Source of the DNA: Proales similis
Lineage: Eukaryota; Rotifera; Eurotatoria; Ploima; Proalidae
Reading direction: 5' to 3'
Length of the DNA stretch: 64,000 nucleotides
Assembly: GCA_019059635.1 (NCBI GenBank)
Contig: JAGVRJ010000002.1
Span: 3,348,001-3,412,000 of the forward strand
The notes under the pieces were generated by a model. It saw only the letters and a list, made by a program, of their open reading frames with translations. It was not told the DNA's origin and ran no database searches. This document shows positions 36,112-48,535 of the stretch, one piece after another. A program made the position numbers and the translations under genes. Positions within the stretch are counted from its first letter, which is position 1, and each line of letters begins with the position of its first letter.

Positions 36112-37572
36112 TTTCAACACTAGCTCTCTTGATTCTAGAATTTCAACACTCTCTTTATTCTCGACTAAATAATGACTTTACTTGCTCAATTTAAGCTCAA
36201 CTCGAAACCATTTAGATCGACATTTGCCACTCTAGAACCTTGCACGAGCGTGCCTACTTGCCATTCATTGCCCGAGTGCGCGCGCGCGCACACACACACA
36301 CGCACACAAATAAGCTCATGATCGCGCATAGTCGAAAAAAGTGAGAGTAAGGCTCTCACCAGAGAAAGACTCGCCAACAAAAACAAAGAGTCAAGCGAAT
36401 TCCAATGAAAATAAGTTTGACAAGCAAATAGCTTGCAAATACAACTCGTTTGCTAATCGGATGAATCAGGCCAAATTCAAAAATTGAATAAAAGGCGAAA
36501 AAAGAGGGCCGAAAGTGAGCCGCAAAAGGAAAACAACCGCTGACGAGTTGTTGCACACAAACATTGAAAAAAGGACCGCGCTAAACAAACCATCAACTCG
36601 AGTGTGAATGAGGCCGCCTCTTCATGAATTAAGAAGCGTTGGCGAGGAAGAAAAAATAAACAACAATTGCTCGCTTTTTATTTGACCCTAAAAGAGCGAA
36701 GAAGAATGCGAGTGGCGCCCAATGAGCGGCCAAGGCTGCTAGGCGCCCCCTGGTGTGGCCGCAATGCGCCAGTGCAACCATGCAGCCCCTGATTAATGAG
36801 CTAAACGTTTTAGATAACAGCTCGTGTTTATCTGATCGTTCAGCGCCTCATCTTACGCAACCCAATACTCGATCTCGGATGCGCTTGGATGTTCAGTTTT
36901 TCGCCAGTCAGTTGGTTAAAACAGAACAGTCCATGCCCATCCAACGCACAAATAGCAGCACAGTAAACAGCGCCGCTCGCCTCTGCCTCAGCTCGATTAA
37001 CTCCAAAATGTGTTTCACTCGGCCGCCCTGATAATTTAGCTAACTCAGCGTGCGCTCAATCGCTCACCTGCTCGTCAAGTTTCAATTTGCACAAAAATTA
37101 AGAGCCGAAAAAAAGAAGAATTTTATATGCAAAATGTTGCTATTATGCCAACTACTGGCTCGAGGCGTCGGTAAACATTTGACGATTGGCACGTGAACAA
37201 TAGTTTGCTCGGGAGCTAAAAGAGAAGAGAAACTAAAGTAATTTAAATTAAGAAGGCAAAATAAAGGAGAAGAGAATGGAGAAAAAAATATCAAATGAAA
37301 GCCAGATAGAGATAAAGAATGAGAAAGTAAATTGCAAAGAGCGAGCTCGATGAATAGAACCACGCCATCTATCTTTGCTCTGCTTCTAGAAATTGAATTT
37401 TTGTTTTGCTGCTCCTTCATTACTCATCCAAGTCTGGCCTGTTCTAGGCAGTTAATCTCGGAGGCGGGATTATCATTGCACCAAGGTTAGGGGCCATGAA
37501 CATGAACGATCGAATCAAAATTTATTCATAATTCCAAACAGAGAGTGCTAAATGAAGTTTTCAAAGTCTGCC
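36112..37572. other. Intergenic region with a (GC)n(AC)n run
   Basis: Contains an alternating purine-pyrimidine stretch at 36276-36307. The remainder has short, unsupported frames. It lies between the 5' end of the heat-shock gene and the 3' end of DENND6. Confidence 0.4.
36276..36307. repeat. Alternating GC/AC dinucleotide tract
   Basis: Thirty-two bases of strict purine-pyrimidine alternation, changing from GC to AC units. Such DNA can flip to the Z form. It lies about 165-200 bp upstream of the small heat-shock protein ATG. Confidence 0.85.
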
Positions 37573-39970
37573 CTATGTACAATGGCCTTGATGCGGAGTC
37601 TTTCGCTCGACTAGTGCTCGAACATCATCAGGCATTGCGTTCAGAAATGTTACCAAGGTTCGTTCGAGCTTTTGACCCATCAGCTCGTCCAAACCTGGAT
37701 ACTCCTGTCTCTCTAGCGTTTCAATTTTACTTTTCACGCTCATGTATTGGTCGAGTATCTCGATCTCCTGCTTGCCGTCGAGCCATTTTTTAACATCCTT
37801 TTTGTTTAATCAGTTCTATTTTATGCGCCATTCATTCATGCAACACTTACATAATCACACAAAAGCTGGAGTTGGATGAGTTCAAGCCGTCGATCAGCTT
37901 CCATTTGTTTGCTCTCGAGCCAATATTTAAAATTGAGCGTTTCAAAGAATCGCCTACTCGAATCGTCTTAGTTGCATATTGGAATCGGTAATTAAGTCAA
38001 TTCTCACCGATATAGACCAGGCCAGTCTCCTTTAAGGTCTGGCGCTAGCTGCTTAGCACTTCTCATGAACTCCTCAACGTCGAACTCTTTCAACCTTGGC
38101 ACGCTCTTGAATGGTGATATGTTGCGGTGAAGCGGCATAAGACTCGCAAAGTAGCGTTCCTTTCATTCAAAATCGTTCAAATCCGACAGTTTCGATGCTT
38201 TCTCTGAATGGGCACTTACGAGTGGATTCATAAAGCGATGCATCAACGAGCTAAAGTGTTGTCGTAATATGGTCGATTGGGCCTCGGCTGGCCTATTACT
38301 TTCTTGCCCCTAAAATCAAGAGCTTAGTTGGCAACTTGTTTGCTGCCTATCGATGGGCTTCAGACCTGAATTAGATTTTTTAAGACTTCCTTGTGCTTGT
38401 TCAAATATGGCGAATAATTCGTGTAGATTGCTTTAAACCAAAAGAGACGGTAAACTGAAAAATACCGGATATTCAGAAACAAGATTGAACCTGGACGGGC
38501 GTCGACCACCTTTAGATTGCTTGTTCGCTTAACTTTGGTGCTTGTCGACTCTGGTGAGCTGCCCGAGCCTTTCCTGCTTGGTGACCGATTCACTTCATCC
38601 ACCTTGACTATATTTGGCCAATGCTGCAGACATTTGGTGAAGAACGGATTGGTCACTCCGATAACCATACAAGGCCTGACTCAGTTTAGACATTCTTACA
38701 ACTCAGCTTACTGCCTTAATACATACGCCGGATAGGATTTGTTAGAAAATTGCTTAAACTCGCTGTTGTGAATGGTGAAAAACGGTCGGTAATCAGACGC
38801 ATATTTAAGCGGCCAGATTGTACTACAATAGAACTGGTGTCACTTGGGTTTTGATATTTTCAACTTTTAAACGCATTTACCTAATCAAGGCCTGGACCAG
38901 TTGGCTACACTTGTTCGGCACCGTGCACATTACCAATAGAGGCTTTTTTTATTTAAATAGATCGAGTGAGCTAAAAAAGGGCAATTCTGAAATGAGCGCA
39001 GTACTTCATTGAGCAAGATCAACTCCCAAAGCAAGTGCATGTGAATCAAAACTGGCTGCAAACAACTTGGAAACAAACTCATTTTGAACTCCTGATGGAG
39101 AAAAGCAAGTGAAATCACTCACTTGTAAAGATTGAGTTCATGAACGGGCGGTAGACACATCGGCGTGTTGGGCTTTTATGGTAATATTTGCCAAGAAAAG
39201 ACCTGAACAGAATTTTATAGACGAGAAACACTTACGCTTTCCTTGCGGTAAAGAACTGGCAGCGAGTAATTGTCCATTTTGACCGGAAGTGATAGCTCAA
39301 ACACGTTACCGAGCAGAGGTAGCGAGTGAAGCTTGCCCGGCTCTGGTAAGGGCCACTTGTCGATATCATGGCAAGCTAGCCGAATACGGACGATAAGGAC
39401 TTGTAAACGTGTCTAATCAATAAAGATCAACTCACCACATTCGATTACTTCCGGGCCGGTCGAAAAGTACTCTGACGCAATCGAGTTAAGCATTTGGCTG
39501 TAAAACGACACGAACGGATACTTGCTGAGCAGAACGACTGACTTTTGAAAATAGCCTCTTTTGAGGGTTTTGTCGCGCACTTGTCGAAAGAACACATAGC
39601 CGAACAAGTGATCACTGTCTACTTGAAGTCCGCTCATTATTTGACGATTAAAGCGATAAAAGCTTCTTGACGGCTTGTTGCTCAGACTTGTCGAATTGTG
39701 ATGGTCGAGTCGAAGACGAAAGTGAAACTGGGTGTCGCCCAGAACGCCTGAGTTCGAGTCTGGAAATGACATGTAGCAAATGTTGGCCTTTTCGGTTGAC
39801 GTCAATTTAACATGAGCGGGATAGATTGCCTCGAGTGCTTGGCCCAGTTCAATGTCGAACGTAACAACCAGAATGGCATTGACCCAGTGGGAGAAACGAT
39901 CCCAGGGCAGGACTGTGCTCTTTAGCCGCTGGTCTGACTGCTCGCTCATCGTCTCAGCTGTCTTTTTCAT
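37573..39970 (-). CDS. DENND6: DENN domain-containing protein 6 (Rab GEF)
   Basis: ATG at 39970; stop at 37573. The first exon is diagnostic: [60 protein letters not shown] and [20 protein letters not shown] match DENND6A/B. Later exons carry [14 protein letters not shown] (39.1 kb), [18 protein letters not shown] (38.8) and [20 protein letters not shown] (38.6). The last exon has [20 protein letters not shown] and [24 protein letters not shown]6 activates Rab14 in an endocytic recycling route that affects cadherin shedding and migration in vertebrates. Between the VTNPFF block and the last exon (38.5-37.9 kb) exons are short and their exact borders were not resolved. Confidence 0.92.
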
Positions 39971-40552
39971 AGCCTGCTCATCATCCGATAGATTAGAATC
40001 GCCGCATCTAAATTTTAGAAAACTCCCTTCACTTTAGGTCATGATTTCATTTGTGTGCTTGCAAATTATGCGACCGGCTGTGCAGTTGAAGACAACCGCG
40101 TACGCTCACACACATAATGACGCGTACCGTTTTGAGTTTTATTTTCACCTCTCTGCTTCACACTGACAAGAACTAAGCCTTGGGGAACTCAAGTAACCAA
40201 GACTGGATTCATTTTACTCACAAATACAAATGCATGGTCCACATATTTTCCCAGCTTGCCCAATCTACCCAGATGAATGATTCGATGAGGTTGCAAGAGG
40301 AAAAATTCAAAGAACAAAGCCAATCTGCTTTATTCAATCGAAAAATTTCGATTTGATTATATTAGTCCTAAAAATAGAAGCTCAAAAGCGATATTGAATA
40401 TTTGGGTGAAGCTCAAAGCGATCAATTATGGCATTCATCTGTCTGCTAGTAAAGAAGAATAGAAAAATAAACTTCAGCAACGAATAGATGGAAGCAACTT
40501 TGAAAGAAACTCGATTTGGCAGAAGATATGAAGCAATTTGAGTCAGAGGAGT
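39971..40552. other. Intergenic region between DENND6 and ANKEF1
   Basis: A/T-rich, no gene or RNA recognised. It carries the DENND6 upstream region and the 3' end of ANKEF1. Confidence 0.4.
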
Positions 40553-43037
40553 CTACTTTTCGCCGGCACTCTTCTCTCCGAGTCTTTTCTCTGCGTTTTT
40601 GATAAATGGCAATTTAAAATCTTCAAAGTCAACCTCCCAGCCGAATCGATCGCGCAGCTGCTTCTTCTTCTCCATGAGCTGCTCGCTAGTTTCCTGCTCG
40701 GTCCATACATGAAGCGGCCGATACAATAGCTTGCCTCTTGTCTCAATGCTCTGCTTTAATAGATTCTCAGCTTGCGTGTAGGAAGTGCGACGCAGGTTGA
40801 TCACTGGCAAGAAGTCGTCTTTCAACTCGCCCTCGTTCTTTTTCTTTTTATTTCCAGCCGCTTTCTTTTTCTTTTGCGGCTTCTTCTTGCCGTCCTTTGG
40901 CTTAGGCAAGCTGTCGAATTTATTTTTCACAGTCAGGTAGACTCGAGGGTCGGCGAAATCGGCAGCCAAGTCGTACGCACTCTTCCCCTGTATGTTCTCC
41001 TGGCTAATTTTGGCACCCATTTCCAGCAAATATTGAACAATGTCCGAGCAAGCTGACTCGATTGCGCGCATGAACGGTGTTGCTTGCGTAATGCTCAGTG
41101 CGTTTATATTCGCTCCGCTCTCGACCAAAAGTTTAACAACTTGAATTTAAATCTTAGCAAAAGCAGTTCAGAACGGTGAGAAGATAAGCAACGCCTACCC
41201 TCAAGTTGTCCGGTATGACAAGCGTGGTGGAGTGGGGTCCATTTGAAATTGTCAAAAGCATTCACGTCCGCGCCACAGGTGAGCAGAAACTGGCAGGTTT
41301 TATAGTCGCCTTTTGAGGCGGCGATCATTAGTGGAGTCTTGAAATATTTGTCGCGTATGTCGACCGGGATGCCGCGTTTAAATGCCTCAATAAGGGTGTG
41401 AAGGTCGCCGCGCAACGTAGCGTTAGAGACGTGAATGAAACTCTTGTCCGGCTCGTTCAGGTACCAGGCCGAGTCGTCCTGCAGCGGATGATCAGGCACA
41501 TGATCTCTATGAAACCTGTTTATGTCAGTGAAGTGAAAGTGTATGGGCTGAAAGACAGCGGGAGGATCGCATTCCATTCTCTCTCCGTCGTCTAGCACAC
41601 AAATCGGCATCACGATCTTTGTTTTGCCCGCTCGTTTTCCTCGTCCCTTTTTCTTCTTCTTTTTCTTCTTCGCCTCGAACGAGCTGATTAAAAATTGTTT
41701 GCCAATGTACTTTTTGCCTTTGAAAAACAGCTCGTAGTCTATTTCGTCCTTTGCCTTCTCATGAGACATGGCCAACTTCTTAATCTCTTCGCTTTCGACC
41801 ACGTCCACAAAACCGTGCGATTTGATCACATCAATGAACACTTCTGTGCCAACACACCCTGTCTGCTCTTCGTCGTGTGCGGTGAACTCTTGCCTCACTC
41901 GCTCTACATGCTCGTACATGTAATCGTAAAGGCGTATGGTCCAGTTTTGTCCATCCATACTCTGCTTCCACAACTTGTTGTACTGCTTTTCCGCTTTCCT
42001 CAGGTTTTTGCTCGCGTCTTTGGCCTTTTTGGCCTTGGCCAACGTCTTGGGCGTTTCTCCTTGCATATTTTTACTTTTAGGATTGCAGCCTCGGGTGGCA
42101 GCGAAACGGCAGCAGCTGCCCGCGTTTGCCACCGCTCCGTAGTGGGTCGGATTGTTTCCCTTCACATCGTACACATCAAAATGAGCGCCATAGGCAGATA
42201 GAAGCACCATGATCGACAGATGGCCGCCTGCTGCAGCTAGATGCGCCGGAGTGACTTTAAATTTGTCAGTCGCATTCGGACTGGCCCCTTTTTCTAAAAT
42301 TGCCCGGCAAACTTCCAGACTTCCGCAAGATGCCGCGTAATGCAAAGCAGATCGACCAGTTTTCTTAAAACTCCGTTCGATCGACAAGCTCTCTTTAAAA
42401 TTGATGATTTCAATGGAAATTACCGTTTCGATTGCGTCCGGGTCGGCACCACCTCGAAGGAGCTCAAGGCACATTTGTTGATGCTCGTTGGCGGTTTTAC
42501 AAGCTTCCACAAATATGGGCAGTCCGTCTCTGGTCTGATTGTTTAGAGAGGCGTTCATGGTCAGTATGAGATGAAGACATGTTTCATGGCGTTTGGTAGG
42601 GGCTGACAGGCAGTAGAAGAGCACGTCTTTGCCATCCTCGTCTCTCACTCGCGCGTCGGCTTTGAATCGTTTTAGAACCTCGATGGCTTGCACATGTCCA
42701 AGTTCGGCAGCCTTCATCAAAGCGGTTCTTCCCTTCAAACGTGAAACATATGCCTCAAAAAGATGCGATTTGGATGAACGCTTTTCAAGTAGCTCACGAA
42801 TTTGTCACATGCGTTGGGATGAGCGCCAAGAGTTAAGAGAAACTCGACCATCTGCTCGTTGTTCATAATCGAGGCGAGTATGAGAGCGGTTTGACCTTCG
42901 TCAGGCTCGCCATGGTCAATCAAATTCGCAATCCCTTTGGCACATAGCTTGCTTATCTGGTCATACTCTAGCTGCCTTACGCATTGAAGCAGCTTTCTAA
43001 CTTGAAGCACCTCAAGTCGACTGCTGGCCACCGGCAT
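40553..43037 (-). CDS. ANKEF1: Ankyrin repeat and EF-hand domain protein 1
   Basis: Exons 43037-42798, 42732-41199 and 41139-40553 give 786 residues (human ~776); introns are 65 and 59 nt. The start SSRLEVLQVRKLLQCVRQ matches the ANKEF1 N-terminus. A first ankyrin block follows (EGQTALILASIMNNEQMV, GRTALMKAAELGHVQ, SAPTKRHETC, GRSALHYAASCG). Then come a degenerate EF-hand region (EFTAHDEEQTG), a Lys-rich KKKKKKKGRGKR stretch and FNRDHVPDHPLQDDSAWYL. A second ankyrin block (DKYFKTPLMIAASKGDYKTC, WTPLHHACHTGQLE) precedes the C-terminal VDFEDFKLPF. ANKEF1 is associated with ciliated and male germ cells in vertebrates; its exact function is not settled. The EF-hand loops look unlikely to bind Ca2+. 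Confidence 0.95.
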
Positions 43038-44202
43038 TGATTCAGTTCAGCATGCAAAGCACAGCCAACGCCTTGTTTGACACTCTAATTAGTCGAATGC
43101 TAAGAAACAAATAAGAAAAATAATTCACTGCAAAAGCTAATAAATTATTTAAAGGCACAACGCCTATCGAAGCTCTAGTATTCATTTCTCAAATCACAAA
43201 AGCGCCAGAGAAGCTGGTTAATTGGCATGACTTTGAAACAACATGCCGATTGATGGAGAACATACACGGATGAAATGAAGCAGACGACAAGGAGAGCAGA
43301 AGCGCAGCTTAACGTCGAGGCGCAGGCCGCCTTGGGAATTGTTAACAGATATTCGCTAATCACTAGGCAACCATTTAAAAATCAGCAATTGAAAGTCAAG
43401 CTAAAGAGGTTGCTAGGCACGTCTGAGCGAATTAAATTGGCTAATTTTCTCTCTGCCCGCATACACGGCTTCTTGTTGATTCTCGCTCTGCCTCGCTTTA
43501 TCAAAAGAGAAAAATATTGCGCGCTCTTGTGAATAATGCTTCATTGAAATAGTCGAAAATCATATGCCTCGTGTCGAGTTCACCTCTAACAACCAAAAAG
43601 ACGACAACAATATAACGACGGCCTGGCTGGCGATGACAACAACGAACTTTAATGGTTTGCTTTCAAGTCTCTGTTGGACTTATCGATCGCTTTTACTCAT
43701 TAGCCCATTGGGTCCTCTTCTGCCTCTTTAGGGCTTAGCCTCTGTCTCTCTCTCTCTGCTCATGCAAAACCCATCCATCGCCATGCGGAATTGTTCGCTT
43801 TCCATTGCCTGCTAATCCCTGGGCATGGTCGCGTACGACAACCTTATTAAAATTGGCTTCATTTTAAATCGACCAGCGTTTGCAGCAGCAGCATTTGTAT
43901 GCCTTTAGCTTATTTAGCCTCAAAAAATCCTTTGTTCCCTCATTATTATTATTACTGTTTAACAAACCAAAGTGATTTTATTGCTTGAGTGCTTGAAATT
44001 TTAAAAATTTACTCGATGGCCAGTAGGAAATAAAGGCAACGTTTATTTTGAATAACAAAGATTCTGTTTATCCTAAGGTTTAAACATTTGACGTGTTGGT
44101 TTAACCGTAAAACGATCGGAACTAGGTTAGCGCTGTACTAAATTTCAGGATGAAGAGAGCAACGTTCAGAGCTTCCCTATTTGTGGCGATTTACTGTCAA
44201 GA
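43038..44202. other. Intergenic region
   Basis: The open frame at 43275-43532 (+) is short and resembles nothing known. Short CT tracts near 43742-43760. No RNA gene seen. Confidence 0.4.
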
Positions 44203-45186
44203 TCAGTAGATCTTTTCTTCACGAAAGTTGATTAAGTTGTCTGTTAGGTAATAATACATTCTGCCTAGAGCTGAGCCCACTGGACGAACATTGACATCAG
44301 CCTGGGCGATGCGCTTGTTTCTCTTCAGATGAAATTCATAGTTTGCCTCGATTAGAAACAGAATGCTCATGAACGACCCATAACCGGTCAATAGATGCCA
44401 CCATGAGTGTAATTCGAAAAATGACTTGAGAATGATTGCAGCGCTTTGCGTGAACACACTATTGCCATGCGAGCTTAAAATTGTCTCTATAAATTGTCTA
44501 AGTCCTTTGAGCTCGGAGCAAAAAGCGTTGTCGATGTTCCAGAGCAGAAATCCGGTCATGAAATAGACGACGCTGAGCAAGTAGAGACGCTTGTCAATGC
44601 CGAACCTCTTGATGATTGTCACATTTTGGTAAACAACAATGAGCACAAGCACTGCATAAGCCGTTTCGTGCAGTATCGGATTCTTAATCACAAACAAATA
44701 GACATAAGTTACCAAGACACAATAGGCCACAACCAAGCCAAAAACAAATCGCTTGTTGTAAAGCAGACGGAATCTGGCGCCCTCGTACTTGGTGTGTGTG
44801 TTGTTGAATTTCTGCCACGACAAGAGTAGATCGTAGTTCGCATAGAGAATCATGGCCGTGCCATAGATCATCGGAAGTTCGTCGAGTAATTGCATCGGAT
44901 AGAGTAGGGTCATGTGGAATAGCCAAGAGCCGATGCCGACCAGCATTAGGCCAAGGTTAGCGTAGATGATCGTGTTCGGAATGACAAAATGAGTGAGACG
45001 GCCTTTTCTGTTTGCTTTGCGTGCATGATTGATATGCCGAAGGGTCCATCTGATTGCAAACAACGGAAAGAGGATCATCACCAAGTTGGAGACTGTGTTC
45101 CAAAACTCGGCAATGTAAGGCGAAACTTCATAGTTGATTTCGCACCAGTCTATTGTTGCAGTTCGCTCTCCCCAATACTCGGCCAT
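44203..45186 (-). CDS. ACER3: Alkaline ceramidase (ACER3 type), single exon
   Basis: A 327-residue open frame with ATG at 45186. Alkaline ceramidases are seven-TM Zn2+ amidases of the ER and Golgi that split ceramide into sphingosine and fatty acid. The Ca2+-site residues DWCEINY and IAEFWN near the N-terminus correspond to D19, W20, E22, N24 and E33 of human ACER3. The catalytic Ser and first Zn ligand are in GSWLFHMTL. The remaining Zn ligands are in the C-terminal HSWWHLL. Seven hydrophobic segments are visible. TM5-6 has the family FLLWNIDNAFCSEL. Overall it is closer to ACER3 than to ACER1/2 by the WNTVSNL and LLDELPMIYG blocks. It is about 60 residues longer than human ACER3, mostly at loops and the C-terminus. 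All active-site residues are present, so it should be active. Confidence 0.94.
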   Translation of the reverse strand: MAEYWGERTATIDWCEINYEVSPYIAEFWNTVSNLVMILFPLFAIRWTLRHINHARKANRKGRLTHFVIPNTIIYANLGLMLVGIGSWLFHMTLLYPMQLLDELPMIYGTAMILYANYDLLLSWQKFNNTHTKYEGARFRLLYNKRFVFGLVVAYCVLVTYVYLFVIKNPILHETAYAVLVLIVVYQNVTIIKRFGIDKRLYLLSVVYFMTGFLLWNIDNAFCSELKGLRQFIETILSSHGNSVFTQSAAIILKSFFELHSWWHLLTGYGSFMSILFLIEANYEFHLKRNKRIAQADVNVRPVGSALGRMYYYLTDNLINFREEKIY

Positions 45187-47308
45187 TGCTTGCGAAAAGT
45201 GTGTGTTGTGGCGGCTCGATTTAGTCGGCTCTTCGATTTAACCTGAGCTACACGCTCTGGTAACCAACTCGTTTTGATTATGATTCGCTCACTCGTTCCT
45301 AACTCGTTTTTTATTCGTTGCCGTCGTGCTGCCAGGGCCAGCCCTCTTTTGAACTTTAAAAAGAGATCGTCTTGTACAATTCGAAATTAAGTCACTCAAG
45401 TCGGCAGCAAATGAAGCAGATTTCCAGCTCCCGTTCATTCATTCGAATGCCATCCTAAGTCAAGGCAAACAGAACATGTTTCATTTATTTTTTATTTACT
45501 CACTTTGATACAGTCAAATGGCGCCAAATTCTTCTTTCTCTGTCTGCCTCTCTCTCTTTCTTCGCTCTCTCGCTCACTCCCTCCTTATTTGGTGTACACA
45601 AACACAACTCTAAATAATCGCTTCTAATTTCGAATTAAACTTTTCTCCTTTTCCTCATAAATTAAGCAAATTTACTCAGATCTCATGATTTCCATGTCTG
45701 ACTCGCGCTTGATAAAAAATAGTGAATCTCGATTATGTTATCAGCTCCAGCCGACTCTCATCCGCATCGACAACTTCTATATCAATCGATCAGCAATTTT
45801 TCCCTTCAAGTAATGTGCTAGCTGTGTTTCGGGAGGTAGAGGAGGAGACAATTAATTTCGGCTTTTGCTCGTTTAATGTCCTAGTCAAGATCCCAGATGC
45901 CTAATTGAAGCGGGCAGGTTTTGGCCGCCATTACGTCAACAGAATCGTCAAGCCACTTTAAAGACAGGCTGCCAGACGCACTGGGTTCTATTAGAATTCA
46001 CAGGCAACGTTGTAATGCAGTCAGTGCCAAATAATCGTAATGTTAGTCAATTGCGCAATAGGCGAGCTCTCGCGTCGGAAAGGAGCAACAAGACAGGAGG
46101 GTAAAGGGAGGAGGAGAGAAGAAACGCCGTCAGAGACTCGGCTTATTTGAACAGCGCACATGCGTGTCATTTGCCTGTTTTATCGCAAAACTCACATGCC
46201 AAAATCAAGGATTCGCTTCATAATCAAGTCTACTCTACAGAAAGATTGGTTACTCGCTAGACCAGGCTTACATTACATAACTCTTGTTCAGCCTCCTTCT
46301 ACTCCCTCCCAAAACGTACACAAATGTACGGAATGTACACACCGACACTGGTACACACCCAAACAACATGCGCACAAGCTCACCAATATTAGACTGAATG
46401 GTTAGATTTTTGTTAAGAAATTACATAGCTTGTTTAATGTGCTGCTGCTGCTGCTGATGATGACTGAGCGATAGAGCTGAGCCAGACGAGCGACAGCCAG
46501 AATCGGTAGTCTAATTTCTGCGCATAAAATTCGATCTTGAATTGTTTCACGCTTTATTATGATGGCACCAGGCGAAATAAATGTGTTGCGCAATTCAGTT
46601 TCGCTCAAACGCGAGCGTCGGCATTCAGCCCCATGTCGTCTATATTCGTCTGGGGCTCGACATGCGCCGATGCTGATGTCTACGTCCTCCAATCTAAAAC
46701 GCTCGCTCTCTCCTTCTCTTATGTAATCGCATTTTTGATTGGACCTTGCAAGGACTTGATGTGATGTAATCATTCCAAATTATGCAACTAAGCTACTCCC
46801 AAAGCAAGGCTTGAAGCCGACATTTTTGCAATCTAGCAGGCACGTACAGCACTCTGCTCGCTCTCACTCACTCCTAGACAGGCATAGACCTTTCGCAACC
46901 ATTGAACTGTTTATTGGTAAAGCGATCTCACAGTTCTATCTTCTTGAGTCCATTGCCGATTGAAATGCTTTATTTTGCCGTTTTATTCATCTACCAAGAC
47001 AAAAGGCTCTAGGCAGGGCTGGTGTGAAAATTATCTATAAATAAAGAGACACTTATGCAATGCTAGAGCCGATAAACCGTCGGCAAGCTTGAATTAATCG
47101 CCGACGCGACAGAAAATGCCATTTATTTCCTTCATCGCTTGCTTTTGCTTCCTGCCCTTTTACCATAGAAATTGCGACACGTTTTAGATTTTTCTGAGGC
47201 TCGATCTTCTGGTCAACAGTTTTTTGTTCTTTTTGTTATTTCTTGCTCCCAAGAGATTTGTGGAGACCGGTGAATAGATGCTTTATATAAACCAGTGAGC
47301 AAGCCTCA
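45187..47308. other. Long intergenic region upstream of the bZIP gene
   Basis: Contains CT-rich tracts (45540-45585) and a GCT run at 46441-46456. On the minus strand an ATG-initiated frame of 123 codons (46773-46402) matches no family I know. A TATATAAA at 47284 lies too close to the bZIP ATG to serve it simply. Confidence 0.35.
46402..46773 (-). CDS. Unsupported 123-codon open frame
   Basis: Starts with ATG and ends at a stop, with mixed composition and a Ser run near the C-terminus (VIISSSSST) encoded by the GCT repeat. No signal peptide, TM segment or known motif. It is isolated in a 2-kb gap; chance is the likelier explanation. Confidence 0.15.
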   Translation of the reverse strand: MITSHQVLARSNQKCDYIREGESERFRLEDVDISIGACRAPDEYRRHGAECRRSRLSETELRNTFISPGAIIIKRETIQDRILCAEIRLPILAVARLAQLYRSVIISSSSSTLNKLCNFLTKI

Positions 47309-48535
47309 ATGCAAAAGTCGGAGAACAAGTCGGATACTAGTGAGCAAGAGAGCGGCAGTCCCTCATCAAGCAATGATAACAAGTTGAGTTTATTGGTGCG
47401 TGCCGCAGAGAAGGTCGTCCGCGACGAGGTCACTCTGGCACGATCTGATTCCAAGCCCAGCTCAGGTGGCAAAGACGAGAATGGCAAGAGAGAAGAGGAC
47501 TCGAAGTCCAATCTGCCTCTTTTCATAGGCAAGAACGGGAAACCTACCCGACCGTTCAAGGCCTATCCTAAAGAAGCGCTCAGTATGCCGATCGGATCGG
47601 GTACTCTGAACACGTCGCTTAGCGATGCGACCGCTAGTCCCAATCTAATCGGCATTGCCAACTCTCAGCAACAGCAACACCAGCAGCAGCAGCAGCAGCA
47701 ACTTCTGAACAGTGCTCTAAATGTACTCGGCACCTTGCTCAATCAACAAAATCCGGCCATTAATCCGAGCAATTTGTTAAACACTTTGTACGCCTCTCAA
47801 CAGCCGAGCGCCTTTTTGCACAACATGATAAACCAGAGCATTGAAAGAATGGCATTGGGCGGACTTAGCGAGGCATCAGTAATCAATAACAGCTCGATTG
47901 AAAGCCTGCTGCTGAACTCTTCAAATGACTTTTGTTCACTTTACCGCAAGCGAATTCAACAGGCCAGAGAGCGTCTCAAGCACAAAAATGCCCAAGAACG
48001 AGCAGGAAATCGGCGAAGCTCTGCAAGCTCCCGACGGCAGTCGTCAACCAGTTCTCAAATTGAGCTCACCGGTAGCGCAGAAGTTGCTCACGCAGATTCT
48101 ACCAGCGACTCGGCCAAGCCTCCAAAAAAGCGTATGCGGCTTAAATCGGGCGAGAAAAGCAACTCTGATGACAGTCCGTCGTCACTCTCAGCCACAAATG
48201 ACACCGAAGAGGCTGAAGAAATGGGAGAGAACAAGGAGCTCAACTCGTCTAGTTCCTCGTCAGCGGGCTCCTTTTTAGAGCAAAAGAATCAAGACTCTGA
48301 AGGCGAAAGTAAAGGCAACAAAAGCGACGAAAAGCAAAGAGACGAGGCCTATAGAGAGCGGCGTCGGAAAAATAACGAAGCAGCCAAACGCTCTAGAGAC
48401 GCCAGACGCGCCAAAGAAGATGACATTGCGCTGAGAGCGGCGCTTCTCGAGCGCGAGAATCTTCAGCTGCGCGTAGAGGTTGAACAGCTGCGGCAAGAAA
48501 CTGCTCGTCTTCGTTGTCTACTCTACAACAATTAA
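47309..48535 (+). CDS. PAR/CES-2-type basic leucine-zipper transcription factor
   Basis: A 408-residue single exon with ATG at 47309. The C-terminus is a bZIP: the basic region [20 protein letters not shown] has the N-x-x-A-A-x-x-S-R signature, with the [14 protein letters not shown] form typical of PAR (DBP/TEF/HLF), NFIL3 and CES-2. A short zipper follows ([20 protein letters not shown]) and the protein stops soon after. Upstream are a Ser/acid-rich N-terminus, a motif [15 protein letters not shown] at about residues 78-92, a polyGln run (genomic ~47667-47700) and long Ser/Glu-rich disordered parts. These factors bind TTAYGTAA-like sites as dimers. The classic Pro/acid-rich PAR domain is not evident next to the basic region, so CES-2/Giant-like invertebrate members are the closest fit. 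Confidence 0.88.
   Translation: MQKSENKSDTSEQESGSPSSSNDNKLSLLVRAAEKVVRDEVTLARSDSKPSSGGKDENGKREEDSKSNLPLFIGKNGKPTRPFKAYPKEALSMPIGSGTLNTSLSDATASPNLIGIANSQQQQHQQQQQQQLLNSALNVLGTLLNQQNPAINPSNLLNTLYASQQPSAFLHNMINQSIERMALGGLSEASVINNSSIESLLLNSSNDFCSLYRKRIQQARERLKHKNAQERAGNRRSSASSRRQSSTSSQIELTGSAEVAHADSTSDSAKPPKKRMRLKSGEKSNSDDSPSSLSATNDTEEAEEMGENKELNSSSSSSAGSFLEQKNQDSEGESKGNKSDEKQRDEAYRERRRKNNEAAKRSRDARRAKEDDIALRAALLERENLQLRVEVEQLRQETARLRCLLYNN

Noticed and set aside
47284-47291. TATATAAA taken as the bZIP promoter
   Set aside because: It lies 18-25 nt before the ATG, so transcription would start at or beyond the start codon. The conserved-looking N-terminal motif argues the ATG at 47309 is used; the true promoter is probably further upstream.
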